The notes under the pieces were generated by a model that was given only the letters and a program-made list of their open reading frames with translations, was not told the DNA's origin and searched no databases. A program made the translations under genes and the position numbers. Shown here in pieces: positions 1 to 8,003 of a DNA stretch of 16,623 nt (the first letter of the stretch is position 1; every line of letters begins with the position of its first letter). Source of the DNA: Candidatus Schekmanbacteria bacterium GWA2_38_11 (GTDB lineage Bacteria > Schekmanbacteria > GWA2-38-11); contig MGDB01000141.1 in NCBI GenBank assembly GCA_001790645.1, forward strand, positions 1 to 16,623, read 5' to 3'.

Positions 1-230
1 ACAAATGGCCACATATTTGTAGTAGTGGAAAATCCTACTAAATCCACCTTTTCTCTATTCATCCTTTTAAACAACTCCTCTTTCTTTATTGGCTGAGCAA
101 TATGCAAGAGTGATACATTATGGCCGACCTTTTTGAGAGAAGCAGCTAAATAACCAATACCATAATGATAATATCCTCTCCAGGAAGAGAGATTATGAAT
201 TATATCAGGGTAGATTAAGGTAATATTCAT
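1..230 (-). CDS. Probable B12-binding-domain radical SAM protein, N-terminal fragment
   Basis: Partial gene: the ATG is at 230 and the frame stays open for 76 codons to the window edge. The fragment begins MNITLIYPDI, continues with WRGYYHYGIGYLAASLKK (residues 17-34) and VGHNVSLLHI (35-44), and has VDLVGFSTTT at 62-71. This hydrophobic strand, then G-(I/L)-x-YLAA-xLK, then G-(H)-x-V, then (D)-(L)-VGxS layout is typical of the Rossmann-like cobalamin-binding domain that precedes the radical SAM core in B12-dependent radical SAM proteins. The CxxxCxxC cluster motif would lie outside the window, so the radical SAM half is inferred. No DxHxxG cobalamin-ligand motif is visible, which is common in this subgroup. 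The ATG overlaps the stop of the upstream glycosyltransferase as ATGA (227-230), indicating translational coupling. In such loci these proteins are often suspected of modifying sugars or lipids; the reaction here is unknown. Confidence 0.7.
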   Translation of the reverse strand, partial: MNITLIYPDIIHNLSSWRGYYHYGIGYLAASLKKVGHNVSLLHIAQPIKKEELFKRMNREKVDLVGFSTTTNMWPF

Positions 231-1468
231 TGTATTGAGAGTGAAGTATTATTTGTAATTAATTTCTGATAAATATTCATGATCCTTTGATAATGAAGCT
301 CTACATTATATAATTTCTCAACCTTTTCCCTTCCTCTCCTACCCATTTCTTTTATCTTGCAAGGATCATTCAATAAATAAATAATTTTATCATTTAAATC
401 TGCTGCATTACCTGACTCAAAAAGAAGCCCGTCTGAGCCTTCATTAATCAATTCTGGTATTCCACCTATATTAGCACCTATTACAGGTTTCCCCATTGCA
501 AATGATTCCAAAATCGAGATTGGACAATTTTCATAACACTCTGAGGGAAGAATCGTAAACATGGCATTCCTTATCAAATTCTGAAACTCGCTTCCTGACT
601 TATAGCCTTTGAAGATTACATTCTTAAGCCCTTTTTTTTCTGCATATCTCTTTAATTCATCCTCAAGCACCCCTTCTCCTACAATAAGAAGTTTAATTTT
701 CCAATTCCTTTCTACAGCTTTTAGCAATGTCATAACTCCTTTTTCTTCAGAAAGCCTCCCAAAATAGATAAAATAATCTTCAAAATCGTAATTTGGAGAA
801 AAAGATTCTGCTAAAACAAAATTTGGTATATGGACAAGTTTGTTAGTATAAATCCCAAATTCCTCAAGCTTTCTTTTCATAAACAGGCTTGGAGTTATAA
901 AAATATCTATGTTATTATAAATTTTTGTCATTTTGTGAAAATACATTTCCATAGCTATTAGAAAGCTTCCTGAAAAAGAATTCTTTATGCACTTATTCAC
1001 AATTGCTTTGTAAAATTTATTTTTTTTACACTCTTCACAAGGTTTCCCGCGAGTATAAAATAAATAACTTGGACAAACTAACTTAAAATCATGGAGGGTT
1101 TGGACAACTGGAATCCCTCGTTTTTTTAAAGCTGGTAAAATTGAAGGAGATATCTGATGAGCAATGTTATGAATATGTGCTAAGTCTGGTTTAGCATTCT
1201 CAATTAGTTCTAAGATATTTTTCCTCGCTTCAAAGGAATACAGAATTCGGAAAACAGATCTTAACCTATCGATGAGAGAAAGTTTATTCTGGAAATCTAT
1301 ATTACCTACAAAATATTGAGAATATTTTGTTTGGAAGTTCTTCTCATCTTTCATTGAAAATGGAATTACCGTGAATCCATTTTTTTCTAATACTTTATTT
1401 AACTCAAAGATATACCTTTCAGAGCCTCCCCTTAGAAAATAGAATTTGTTTACTACTAATAACTTCAT
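227..1468 (-). CDS. Glycosyltransferase, GT4-type, with four-cysteine insert
   Basis: A 413-residue cytoplasmic or membrane-associated retaining glycosyltransferase with a GT-B fold, predicted to add a sugar from a nucleotide donor to the growing lipid-linked repeat unit. The N-terminal Rossmann half starts MKLLVVNKFYFLRGGSERY, whose GG at 14-15 is the usual glycine loop. HIHN at 98-101 and TLHDFKLVCP at 124-133 are typical of family 4. The C-terminal half has YFGRLSEEKG (235-244) and the E-x7-E donor-site motif at E313/E321, followed by AMGKPVI. Cysteines at 132, 144, 147 and 160 form a C-x11-C-x2-C-x12-C insert that may bind a metal. The gene follows the polymerase-like gene after a 24-base gap and overlaps the next gene by four bases. 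No clear ribosome site precedes the ATG at 1468, so re-initiation from the upstream gene is likely. Donor and acceptor cannot be read from sequence. Confidence 0.92.
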   Translation of the reverse strand: MKLLVVNKFYFLRGGSERYIFELNKVLEKNGFTVIPFSMKDEKNFQTKYSQYFVGNIDFQNKLSLIDRLRSVFRILYSFEARKNILELIENAKPDLAHIHNIAHQISPSILPALKKRGIPVVQTLHDFKLVCPSYLFYTRGKPCEECKKNKFYKAIVNKCIKNSFSGSFLIAMEMYFHKMTKIYNNIDIFITPSLFMKRKLEEFGIYTNKLVHIPNFVLAESFSPNYDFEDYFIYFGRLSEEKGVMTLLKAVERNWKIKLLIVGEGVLEDELKRYAEKKGLKNVIFKGYKSGSEFQNLIRNAMFTILPSECYENCPISILESFAMGKPVIGANIGGIPELINEGSDGLLFESGNAADLNDKIIYLLNDPCKIKEMGRRGREKVEKLYNVELHYQRIMNIYQKLITNNTSLSIQ

Positions 1469-1492
1469 AGCAAATATTTTAATCGTGATTTA

Positions 1493-3052
1493 TCAAGAGG
1501 AAAAAACTCTTTCTATTTTTTCATTCTGGAGCTCTTTTTTTTCATTAATAAGTCTCATTTTATAGACCATACTTACAAAAAACCATAAAAGGAATTGCAA
1601 GTAAATAGTTTCATAAGTTCTTTCCCCAACTGCTACCACAGTAATCATTAAAATCATACCAATAGCACCTGCAGAAATCCCTTTCCAGAATGGGTCATCA
1701 AAGGATTTAACTCCTTTCTTAAAATTTCTATATATCTCATAAAGAATGTACCAAAATGCTAACACTCCTAAAAACCCAAACTCGGTCATTAGGACAGGTA
1801 TATCTGCTGGTAAAAGAGTTTCACCCTCGTCTCTATAACCATATTTTGAAGATTCTAAGTTATATTTGTCGTATAAAGGGACCTCAAAAAATTGCCCTGT
1901 GTTGCTTAAAAACATTCCTGGACCCACGCCTATCAAAGGGCTAACAGCTTCTTCATTCAAAGACTCCCATGCAATTTCAAAATAATAGGTTCTCCCTTCA
2001 TAACCCTTCTGTTCAATCTTAGAGTATTCAAAGAGCTGGACCAGATTTAACTCTTCCAGATTTTTGCCATAATATATATCTTTCAATCCACTGAAAAGTA
2101 CAAATGAGATAGCAATTATAAAAATTAAAAATAAAATAAAATAAGATTTTATAAAATCCATAGCCTCTTTAATATCTTGATTTATGACAAATAGAGCTGC
2201 CACAGGAAAAATGAATAAGGCTGCTCGCCCCGAAGTAGTAAAAAATGATACCATATACCAGACAAAAAGCAGAATATATATAAGCTTTTTCTTTGGATTA
2301 AATTTAATAAGACCAATAGCAAAACACATCATCATTGCTTCATAATGGGCTAATAGATTAGCTCCTCCTTTTAAAGTCCCTATGGTAAGATCTCCAGAAG
2401 CATGGTAATAACTTTCCTGAGATAATAAGTTATAAACTGAAATAGGAGTTTGAATCATGGCTAAAATCAGGTACAGAAAAACCATTTTCTTTAAAAAGCT
2501 TTCACTCAATTCCAACTGAATAATAACATAATAAAAAGCCGCAAACTGTAAAAATGTCCGGACACCTGTAATAGCAATTATAGGCGAAGTGAGATTCCCA
2601 AGAGCAGATACCAATGCAAAAGAGCAAAAAATTAATATTGGTCTATCCATGGGAGTCCTTTTAAAGGGTTCTCTATAAAAAACTACCCTTGACAACCAAC
2701 AAACAGTTAAGATTAGTAATAAAAATGTATCCAGATATTTCATCTCTTCAGGTAATATAGCAAATATGTCATAACCTTCATAAAATTCTCCAACTCCGCC
2801 AGCCAGCAGATTCCTGAAAGGAATCCAAATTATAATCAAAGCAATACATAATTTTGGGCTATAATAAAGAAATATCATAGCCACCAAAGCAGGGACAACA
2901 ATAAGCATTCCCTCCATAGAATTTTGATCCGCAGCAATAGTCATCCTGTAGATAAAGACTAGCAAACAAGCCACAGCTATTAGCAGCCCATTTCTATAAA
3001 ATACCTTCTGTTTTACATCCCTACAAGTATTACTAAAGTTAATCCTATTCAT
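1493..3052 (-). CDS. O-antigen ligase/polymerase-like membrane protein (Wzy/WaaL superfamily)
   Basis: A 519-residue polytopic inner-membrane protein with about ten hydrophobic segments (for example about 22-40, 48-64, 66-80, 108-125, 138-150, 188-202, 256-272, 276-290, 302-320, 424-438, 458-475, 484-497). Features of the Wzy_C region are FTTSGRAALFIF (271-282), the large outer loop after residue 325, the amphipathic stretch with EGRTYYFEIAWES (352-364), and LIGVGPGMF (373-381) ahead of a later helix with TEFGFLGVLAF. The family either polymerises undecaprenyl-linked repeat units or ligates glycan to an acceptor. The histidine of the usual AHNxxL-type motif is not evident here; the corresponding part of the loop reads LLPADIPVLMTEFG. 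That leaves a divergent polymerase as the best guess. An AGGA ribosome site at 3061-3064 is spaced eight bases from the ATG. It is the second protein of this superfamily in the locus, the other being at 11412-12896. Confidence 0.85.
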   Translation of the reverse strand: MNRINFSNTCRDVKQKVFYRNGLLIAVACLLVFIYRMTIAADQNSMEGMLIVVPALVAMIFLYYSPKLCIALIIIWIPFRNLLAGGVGEFYEGYDIFAILPEEMKYLDTFLLLILTVCWLSRVVFYREPFKRTPMDRPILIFCSFALVSALGNLTSPIIAITGVRTFLQFAAFYYVIIQLELSESFLKKMVFLYLILAMIQTPISVYNLLSQESYYHASGDLTIGTLKGGANLLAHYEAMMMCFAIGLIKFNPKKKLIYILLFVWYMVSFFTTSGRAALFIFPVAALFVINQDIKEAMDFIKSYFILFLIFIIAISFVLFSGLKDIYYGKNLEELNLVQLFEYSKIEQKGYEGRTYYFEIAWESLNEEAVSPLIGVGPGMFLSNTGQFFEVPLYDKYNLESSKYGYRDEGETLLPADIPVLMTEFGFLGVLAFWYILYEIYRNFKKGVKSFDDPFWKGISAGAIGMILMITVVAVGERTYETIYLQFLLWFFVSMVYKMRLINEKKELQNEKIERVFSS

Positions 3053-3060
3053 TTTTTAAT

Positions 3061-3064
3061 TCCT
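3061..3064 (-). promoter_or_regulatory. Ribosome binding site for the Wzy-like gene at 1493-3052
   Basis: AGGA on the minus strand, eight bases upstream of the ATG at 3052. It lies in the 45-base gap after the upstream glycosyltransferase stop. It supports independent initiation of the membrane protein rather than pure coupling. Confidence 0.6.
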
Positions 3065-3097
3065 GTTAGATCATTTATATTGCTCTACTTTTTATAA

Positions 3098-4276
3098 CTA
3101 ATTATTAACTATTTTTTGGAGATACGTCGACAGCTTTTGGGCTTGCTGGTTCCAGGTAAATCTTTCCCTGATTATTTCCTTTCCTTCTTCTCCTATTTTT
3201 TTAAGTTCTGACCTTATCTTGTAAGCATTTCTGATTCCTTCTTTGATATCCTTTAAGTGATGAGAATCAATGAATATCCCGCATTTCTTCTTTCCTATGA
3301 CAAATTCATGTGCAGGTATCCTTGTTAAAATTACCGGTTTACCCATTGCTAAATATTCCATAAGTTTTAGAGGGCTGCTCATCCTCCACAATAAAAGATC
3401 TGGAAATGGTAGAATTCCGACATCACACATCGCAATATAATCTGGAACATCAGTATATTCCACTGAACCATGAATTATTACTTTCCCTTCTAATTTATTA
3501 TTTTGAACAAACTCTTTTATTTCATGTATTCCAGGTCCGTGTCCAAGAAGGAAAAGAGATAGATCAGGAATCTCAGTTTTTAATTCGTCTATAGCTCTAC
3601 CCAATTCCTTCAACCCTCTTGAAGCAAGCATTGAACCATGGTACATAACAATAAATTTATTATCCAAACCCATTCCCTTGCGCATATTTTTATTTGCCAT
3701 ACAATGGAATAGTTCCAATGAAACACCCGATTCCCATACCCCTATTAAATCGGATTTTATCTTAAAGTCCTTTGAAATTCTCTCCCTGTACATAGGAGTA
3801 ATAACTGTAATACCATCATATAAATATTTAGCAAAAAAAAGCCCTGAATAAAACCTTATATTTTGGGTTTTATAATTAATATTCTTTTCCTCCCCAGTAT
3901 AAATAGGAACACCTCTAATATCTATTATGAACTTACTCTTAACCAATTTTAATTTTGAAAAAAGAGTAAATATACTCATAGTAAAAATACAGAAATGATC
4001 AGTAATTATTACATCCGGTTTTTTAAAGACCAGAATGAACCCCATGTAGGAGAGTAGGGCAATTTGAAATATCAGACCTCTAAGAAAACGAACCTTTGGG
4101 TATGGCAAAAGAGTTGTTTCCACATCTTTTAATAAATTTGCTTTACCTCTTTTAAATCTCGGCAAGATAAGATTTACCTTATGTCCTAATTTGCCTAAAG
4201 AAATTCCCATCTCTTTCCAAGTAGCTATATCTAAATTTTCATCAAAATCTGTCTGAGTTACCCAGAATATTTCCAT
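3098..4276 (-). CDS. Glycosyltransferase, GT4-type
   Basis: A GT-B glycosyltransferase for polysaccharide assembly, 392 residues from the chosen ATG at 4276. The frame is open to another ATG at 4297 (399 residues), which would overlap the upstream gene by 20 bases. That start has no ribosome site, whereas 4276 has GGAG six bases upstream and begins MEIFWVTQTDFDEN as these enzymes normally do. Numbering from the upstream ATG, the donor-binding half contains VMYHGSMLASRGLKEL (217-232), LFLLGHGPG (248-256), VIIHGSVEYTDVPDYIAMCDVGILPFP (273-299) and SSPLKLMEYLAMGKPVI (307-323). E314 is the likely second Glu of the family motif; the first Glu is not obvious. A hydrophobic stretch near 74-92 may be a membrane-contacting helix. 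The junction with the previous gene is TAG-G-ATG, so translation is probably coupled. The sugar transferred is unknown. Confidence 0.88.
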   Translation of the reverse strand: MEIFWVTQTDFDENLDIATWKEMGISLGKLGHKVNLILPRFKRGKANLLKDVETTLLPYPKVRFLRGLIFQIALLSYMGFILVFKKPDVIITDHFCIFTMSIFTLFSKLKLVKSKFIIDIRGVPIYTGEEKNINYKTQNIRFYSGLFFAKYLYDGITVITPMYRERISKDFKIKSDLIGVWESGVSLELFHCMANKNMRKGMGLDNKFIVMYHGSMLASRGLKELGRAIDELKTEIPDLSLFLLGHGPGIHEIKEFVQNNKLEGKVIIHGSVEYTDVPDYIAMCDVGILPFPDLLLWRMSSPLKLMEYLAMGKPVILTRIPAHEFVIGKKKCGIFIDSHHLKDIKEGIRNAYKIRSELKKIGEEGKEIIRERFTWNQQAQKLSTYLQKIVNN

Positions 4277-4277
4277 C

Positions 4278-5504
4278 CTATGCTCCAGCTCTCTCATGCA
4301 TTAATATATCTGAATAAATTTTCTGAATTTTATTTTTAACTGAATTCAGTTCGTAGCGCTCATAAAATAGTTTTTGCGCATTTCGAGAAAGTTCTTTTCT
4401 CATATTAGAATTCTTAAGAAGCTCAATGACTTTTTTTGCAAAACTTTCAGGTTCATCTGCAATAATTATATGTTTTCCATTTTCGACTTCTAACCCCTGG
4501 ACACAAATAGAAGTTGTAACAATAGGTTTACCGCAAGCTAATGCTTCTATAATTTTTGTCTTAATTCCTGTTCCTATTCTCAAAGGAGCAATAAAAATCT
4601 CACACTTATTTATGAATGGTTTAACATCTGGTACCGATCCTGTAACAAAAATATTATTTTTTAAAGATAGACTCTTTATTGCCTCACCAGGACTTTCTCC
4701 TACAATGTACAACTTAACATCTGGAACTTCTTTTTCTATCAACGGAAAAATATCTTTGCAAAAAAATAACATTGCATCAATGTTAAAATAAGCTCTCATT
4801 CCTCCAACAAATATTAAACTTTTCTTTATTTCTTCCTCACCCTTAAAGTTATCTTTTATCTCAAAACCTAGCGGGATTACCCTTGTCTTAGTCAATCCAG
4901 GAATTAATTCCTTTATGATTTCTTCATCTTTTTTACTTATAAAAAATACCCAATTAAACTTCTTGTACATCTTTAACTCATATCTTTTGATTGCAAGATA
5001 TTCAAAGAAAGAAACGATTTTTGATTTTAATCTTTTTTTAAATTTGAATATCTGATAGGCTGTTATAAAATAGGCATCATTGGAAAGAATAACACTTATT
5101 GCATCTTTAATATATTTCTGATATTTACCTGCATAAAAATATTCTATTTGAACAAAATCATATTTTTCTTCCTTTAATTTTTTCTTTATGACTTTCCCGA
5201 GCTCTTTTGAGGTATAATCAGAAAATTCTCTGGGGATAAGACAAAAAAATAACAAAAATTCTCGTTTAAACCTTTTCCAGAGCCTTCCCAAAAACGTTTT
5301 TGGGTTAGGAAATTGTACCGTTATAACTTCCTTGCAATAGTTTTTTAATATTGGCACATCTGCAATATTTTCCTTTGACCTCACATGAGATATTAAAGTT
5401 ACCTCGTTATTTTCTGATAAAGCTTTTATTAGGTTAAAACTTACTTGATCAGTTCCTGCAAAGACAGGATAGGGAAATCGCATTTTTATAATTAAAATCT
5501 TCAC
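4278..5504 (-). CDS. Glycosyltransferase, GT4-type (resembles PEP-CTERM/EpsH-associated sugar transferases)
   Basis: A 408-residue GT-B glycosyltransferase. It begins MKILIIKMRFPYPVFAGTDQ, matching the RFPYP-xxG-(D/T) opening of the sugar transferases often found beside exosortase/EpsH-type polysaccharide loci. The C-terminal half has SLIFVGGMRAYFNIDAMLFF (229-248), VKLYIVGESPG (263-273), VTGSVPDVKPF (287-297) and APLRIGTGIKTKIIEALACG (306-325), with E320 as the conserved acidic residue. The first position of the E-x7-E motif lies in the GTG segment, as is normal for this subgroup. The start codon is GTG at 5504. The conserved MKIL start supports it, and a weak GGGT lies a few bases upstream in the 14-base gap after the preceding gene. 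The basic helix-rich stretch 154-184 probably sits at the membrane. No exosortase is visible in this window, so the subgroup link is by resemblance only. Confidence 0.9.
   Translation of the reverse strand: MKILIIKMRFPYPVFAGTDQVSFNLIKALSENNEVTLISHVRSKENIADVPILKNYCKEVITVQFPNPKTFLGRLWKRFKREFLLFFCLIPREFSDYTSKELGKVIKKKLKEEKYDFVQIEYFYAGKYQKYIKDAISVILSNDAYFITAYQIFKFKKRLKSKIVSFFEYLAIKRYELKMYKKFNWVFFISKKDEEIIKELIPGLTKTRVIPLGFEIKDNFKGEEEIKKSLIFVGGMRAYFNIDAMLFFCKDIFPLIEKEVPDVKLYIVGESPGEAIKSLSLKNNIFVTGSVPDVKPFINKCEIFIAPLRIGTGIKTKIIEALACGKPIVTTSICVQGLEVENGKHIIIADEPESFAKKVIELLKNSNMRKELSRNAQKLFYERYELNSVKNKIQKIYSDILMHERAGA
4283..4286 (-). promoter_or_regulatory. Ribosome binding site that fixes the start at 4276
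   Basis: GGAG on the minus strand, six bases before ATG 4276, within the last codons of the upstream glycosyltransferase. The alternative ATG at 4297 is preceded by AT-rich sequence with no Shine-Dalgarno match, so the shorter protein is favoured. Confidence 0.65.
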
Positions 5505-5518
5505 TATAACTAACCCAT

Positions 5519-6721
5519 TTATAATTGGAAAAGGGGGTAATAATATCTATCCATAATAACTTCCCAGTTATATTCTCTCTCAACCTTTATTCTACCATTT
5601 CTTCCCATTTCATCTCTTAACTTTTTATCCAATATAAGAATTCTCAGTTTCTCTGCTAGTTCACTGCAATTACCGGGTTCAAAAAGATACCCTGTTTTAC
5701 CGTTTTCAACTATTTTCTTTAACCCCCCTATATTAGAAGCAATCACAGGTTTTCCACACGCCATAGCTTCAACAGCTGCAATTCCAAACGGCTCAGGCCA
5801 AATAGAAGGGATAACACATAAATCAGCGTCTTGATAAAAGGATGGCAGTTCATTATAATTTATCCAATTGATTATATGGATATATTTTTCAAACTCTGGT
5901 GGCTTTGAATGGCACCAAGTAACATTTAAGTCAAATTTTTCTTTCAAATCCAACAACTCATTACAGGCATTTCGCAGGATATGAAAACCTTTAGCTGGAT
6001 CATCCCCTCTTCCTGACATTACTATTCTTACCTTTCCAGTATTCTCGTTTCCTTTTGGGTAAAATTTTCTGCAATCTACTCCTCCTGGGATTACTAAAAC
6101 ATTTTTGTTAAAAGATATCAATGAGCTCCTTATATCTTCGTTATATACAATTATTGCTCTTGAGTTTCTATAGCAGTTCTTGAGTGAACTTAGATATGTT
6201 GGCAAAAATCCAATGGACCCCAAAAATTCCTGAAATCTGTTCAAGTTTCTATTGACTATCCCTATTTTAACTGCACATTTTACACATTTGATAAAATTAT
6301 CTCTCAATGTATTATTACAAGGTTTCCCGTCTGGAAAATAATTTTGATCAAAACACCAGACAGATGTTGAATAAAATCTTAAGATTAAAGGATAATCCTT
6401 CAATGCGTTAATAATATAGGGTTTTAAAATCCCTCCTTCTCCAAAAACAACATAATCAGGATTAATTTCTTTAACTGTCTTTGCTACTCTTCTCGATACA
6501 TTAAAAAAATTGAAGGTAAAAGTATTAAAAGGTATCTTAATGATCTTAAAAGGCATATTGCCATCAATCTTCCCTCTTGGGGAAAACTTTTGGTAGTCAG
6601 GTACTATTAAGGTAACATCATGGATTTTTGAAAGCCTACTCAAAACCTCTTTCTCATCAATCCAGGCACCACCAAGAGGGGGCCAGTGAAATGTCAGACA
6701 TATGAAAGCAATCTTTGCCAT
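5519..6721 (-). CDS. Glycosyltransferase, GT4-type, with cysteine-rich insert
   Basis: A GT-B glycosyltransferase, 400 residues from ATG 6721. The frame extends five codons further to a TTG at 6736, but the ATG gives the normal opening [20 protein letters not shown] and has AGGA just upstream. Numbered from the ATG: the GG loop is at 17-18, VVFGEGG near 91-97, [10 protein letters not shown] at 211-220, and [15 protein letters not shown] (235-249) is the donor-domain start. The family E-x7-E motif is at E310/E318, within [18 protein letters not shown]. Cysteines at about 123, 135, 146 and 149, the middle part reading FPDGKPC and KCVKC, form an insert like the one in the glycosyltransferase at 227-1468. 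The C-terminus ends with the typical [13 protein letters not shown] helix. It is likely to add one residue of the repeat unit. Donor and acceptor are unknown. Confidence 0.92.
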   Translation of the reverse strand: MAKIAFICLTFHWPPLGGAWIDEKEVLSRLSKIHDVTLIVPDYQKFSPRGKIDGNMPFKIIKIPFNTFTFNFFNVSRRVAKTVKEINPDYVVFGEGGILKPYIINALKDYPLILRFYSTSVWCFDQNYFPDGKPCNNTLRDNFIKCVKCAVKIGIVNRNLNRFQEFLGSIGFLPTYLSSLKNCYRNSRAIIVYNEDIRSSLISFNKNVLVIPGGVDCRKFYPKGNENTGKVRIVMSGRGDDPAKGFHILRNACNELLDLKEKFDLNVTWCHSKPPEFEKYIHIINWINYNELPSFYQDADLCVIPSIWPEPFGIAAVEAMACGKPVIASNIGGLKKIVENGKTGYLFEPGNCSELAEKLRILILDKKLRDEMGRNGRIKVEREYNWEVIMDRYYYPLFQL

Positions 6722-6725
6722 TTGG

Positions 6726-6729
6726 TCCT
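6726..6729 (-). promoter_or_regulatory. Ribosome binding site favouring the ATG at 6721
   Basis: AGGA on the minus strand, four bases before ATG 6721. The spacing is slightly short. It lies inside the possible extension from TTG 6736, and the first five codons of that extension look like leader rather than protein, so the ATG is preferred. Confidence 0.45.
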
Positions 6730-6774
6730 GTTCCAAGTAATTACAGCCAATTTAAAGATATCTATCTGAGGAAG

Positions 6775-7923
6775 TTATAAAATTTTAAAACTCTTAAAAG
6801 TGATTTCCTCCAACTCCTTTGAAATTCTGTCCCACGAATTATTTTTTAAAATATATGTACTCCCCTCTTTTCCGAATTTGAGGCGTAGTTCAGGATCCCT
6901 TAAAAGTAATTCGATCGCAGAGGCTAATTCCTCAGGGTTTCCTGGACTGGTAAGAAATCCATGTACCCCGTTTTTGATTGCGTAAGGTAGACCTCCTGCC
7001 CTTGAAGCCACAACCGGAGTTCCACAGGCTAAGGCCTCTATGGTTACTATCCCAAATTCTTCAGCAAGAGATGGGCATACGAAAATGGATGCCCTCTGAT
7101 AATAATCAATAAGACTTTCTTCCTCTAAATAATTTAAGAATTCAATCTTGTGGCATGTATCCTTATTAAGCTCTGAAGCTCTTTTTAAAAGCCCTGATGC
7201 ATAAACTCCATCTCTTACTGGACCAGCCAATATGAGCCTTATAGGTTGATTTATAAATCTCAACGCTTCAAGAAGCACATGAACCCCTTTCCTCTCCTCG
7301 AGAGCTCCTACAAAGAGTAAAAGGTCATCTTCTTTTTTTGTGAAATCCGGATGATATTTTTCTCCATCAACTCCATAATGAAGAGAAAAGGTTCTTTCCT
7401 CCTCTATTCCAAGCTCTAAAAGAAGCCTTCGGGTATTCTCATTGGATACCAAAAAGATATCAGCAGATTTTTTCAGAATAGTTCTCGGAAAAAAATTTTT
7501 TTTGTAGAAGCTAAAGCGTTCAGCGAGAGTAGCACAGAAAAAGACTTTTGGGATATTCAAAAAAAGAGAGAAGAAAGGAAAAGTTAAATCGTTTACGTCA
7601 TAAAACTGAAGAATATCATATTTTCTCATAATTCTATAAAAGTTAAGTTTTGGTATAAAGAGGATATTAAAGAGCTTTTTCCCAATACGGCTTAAATAAC
7701 CGCTTGTTTTAGAAATAGGTTTTGCCGGCCATCTAATAACCCTTATTCCTTGTTCAAATACCTCTTCCATTTTCCATTCCACTTCTCCTTTTTTGTTTAC
7801 ATACATCGTAAGAATCCCTACCTCATGGCCTCTTTGGCTAAGTTTATCTGCGAGCTTCTTAACAACAGTTTGTGTGCCTCCAACTAAGGAATAATAATAG
7901 GATACCGCCATTAGAATCTTCAT
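6775..7923 (-). CDS. Glycosyltransferase, GT4-type
   Basis: A 382-residue GT-B glycosyltransferase, the most canonical family 4 member of the window. It opens MKILMAVSYYYSLVGGTQTV, with the GG loop at 15-16. LHYGVDGEKYHP (181-192) is the usual GVD-x-x-x-F/Y-x-P linker. LLLFVGALEERKGVHVLLEA (201-220) starts the donor-binding domain. VCPSLAEEFGIVTIEALACG (282-301) carries the E-x7-E pair at E288/E296, and ASRAGGLPYAIKNGVHGFL (306-324) follows. Length and motifs are complete, with no sign of damage. An 80-base AT-rich gap separates it from the oxidoreductase gene, and a weak AGG lies five bases before the ATG. It is the first of four consecutive glycosyltransferase genes, so it probably acts early in repeat-unit assembly if gene order follows reaction order, which is inference. 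Confidence 0.93.
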   Translation of the reverse strand: MKILMAVSYYYSLVGGTQTVVKKLADKLSQRGHEVGILTMYVNKKGEVEWKMEEVFEQGIRVIRWPAKPISKTSGYLSRIGKKLFNILFIPKLNFYRIMRKYDILQFYDVNDLTFPFFSLFLNIPKVFFCATLAERFSFYKKNFFPRTILKKSADIFLVSNENTRRLLLELGIEEERTFSLHYGVDGEKYHPDFTKKEDDLLLFVGALEERKGVHVLLEALRFINQPIRLILAGPVRDGVYASGLLKRASELNKDTCHKIEFLNYLEEESLIDYYQRASIFVCPSLAEEFGIVTIEALACGTPVVASRAGGLPYAIKNGVHGFLTSPGNPEELASAIELLLRDPELRLKFGKEGSTYILKNNSWDRISKELEEITFKSFKIL

Positions 7924-8003
7924 ATAACCTAAAGTATTTAGTATGAATTTATACGATAGGGAAAAATCAGATTATTACCTCTTGAAATAATAAATATTAT
8001 TTT
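7924..8003 (-). other. AT-rich intergenic gap with a small palindrome
   Basis: An 80-base spacer. At 7986-8001 there is AATAATA-AA-TATTATT, a 7+7 inverted repeat just after the oxidoreductase stop. Its stem is all A/T and no T-run follows on the minus strand, so it is a poor terminator. No convincing promoter was found. Confidence 0.4.

Noticed and set aside
4426..4791. 121-codon open frame on the plus strand
   Set aside because: It is antisense to a well-supported glycosyltransferase, has no family resemblance, and is a frame shadow in AT-rich DNA.
6722..6736. TTG start at 6736 for the glycosyltransferase
   Set aside because: The ATG at 6721 gives the usual family N-terminus and has its own AGGA; the five extra codons have no support.
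7986..8001. Terminator at the AT palindrome after the oxidoreductase gene
   Set aside because: The stem is all A/T and is not followed by a T-run on the transcribed strand.
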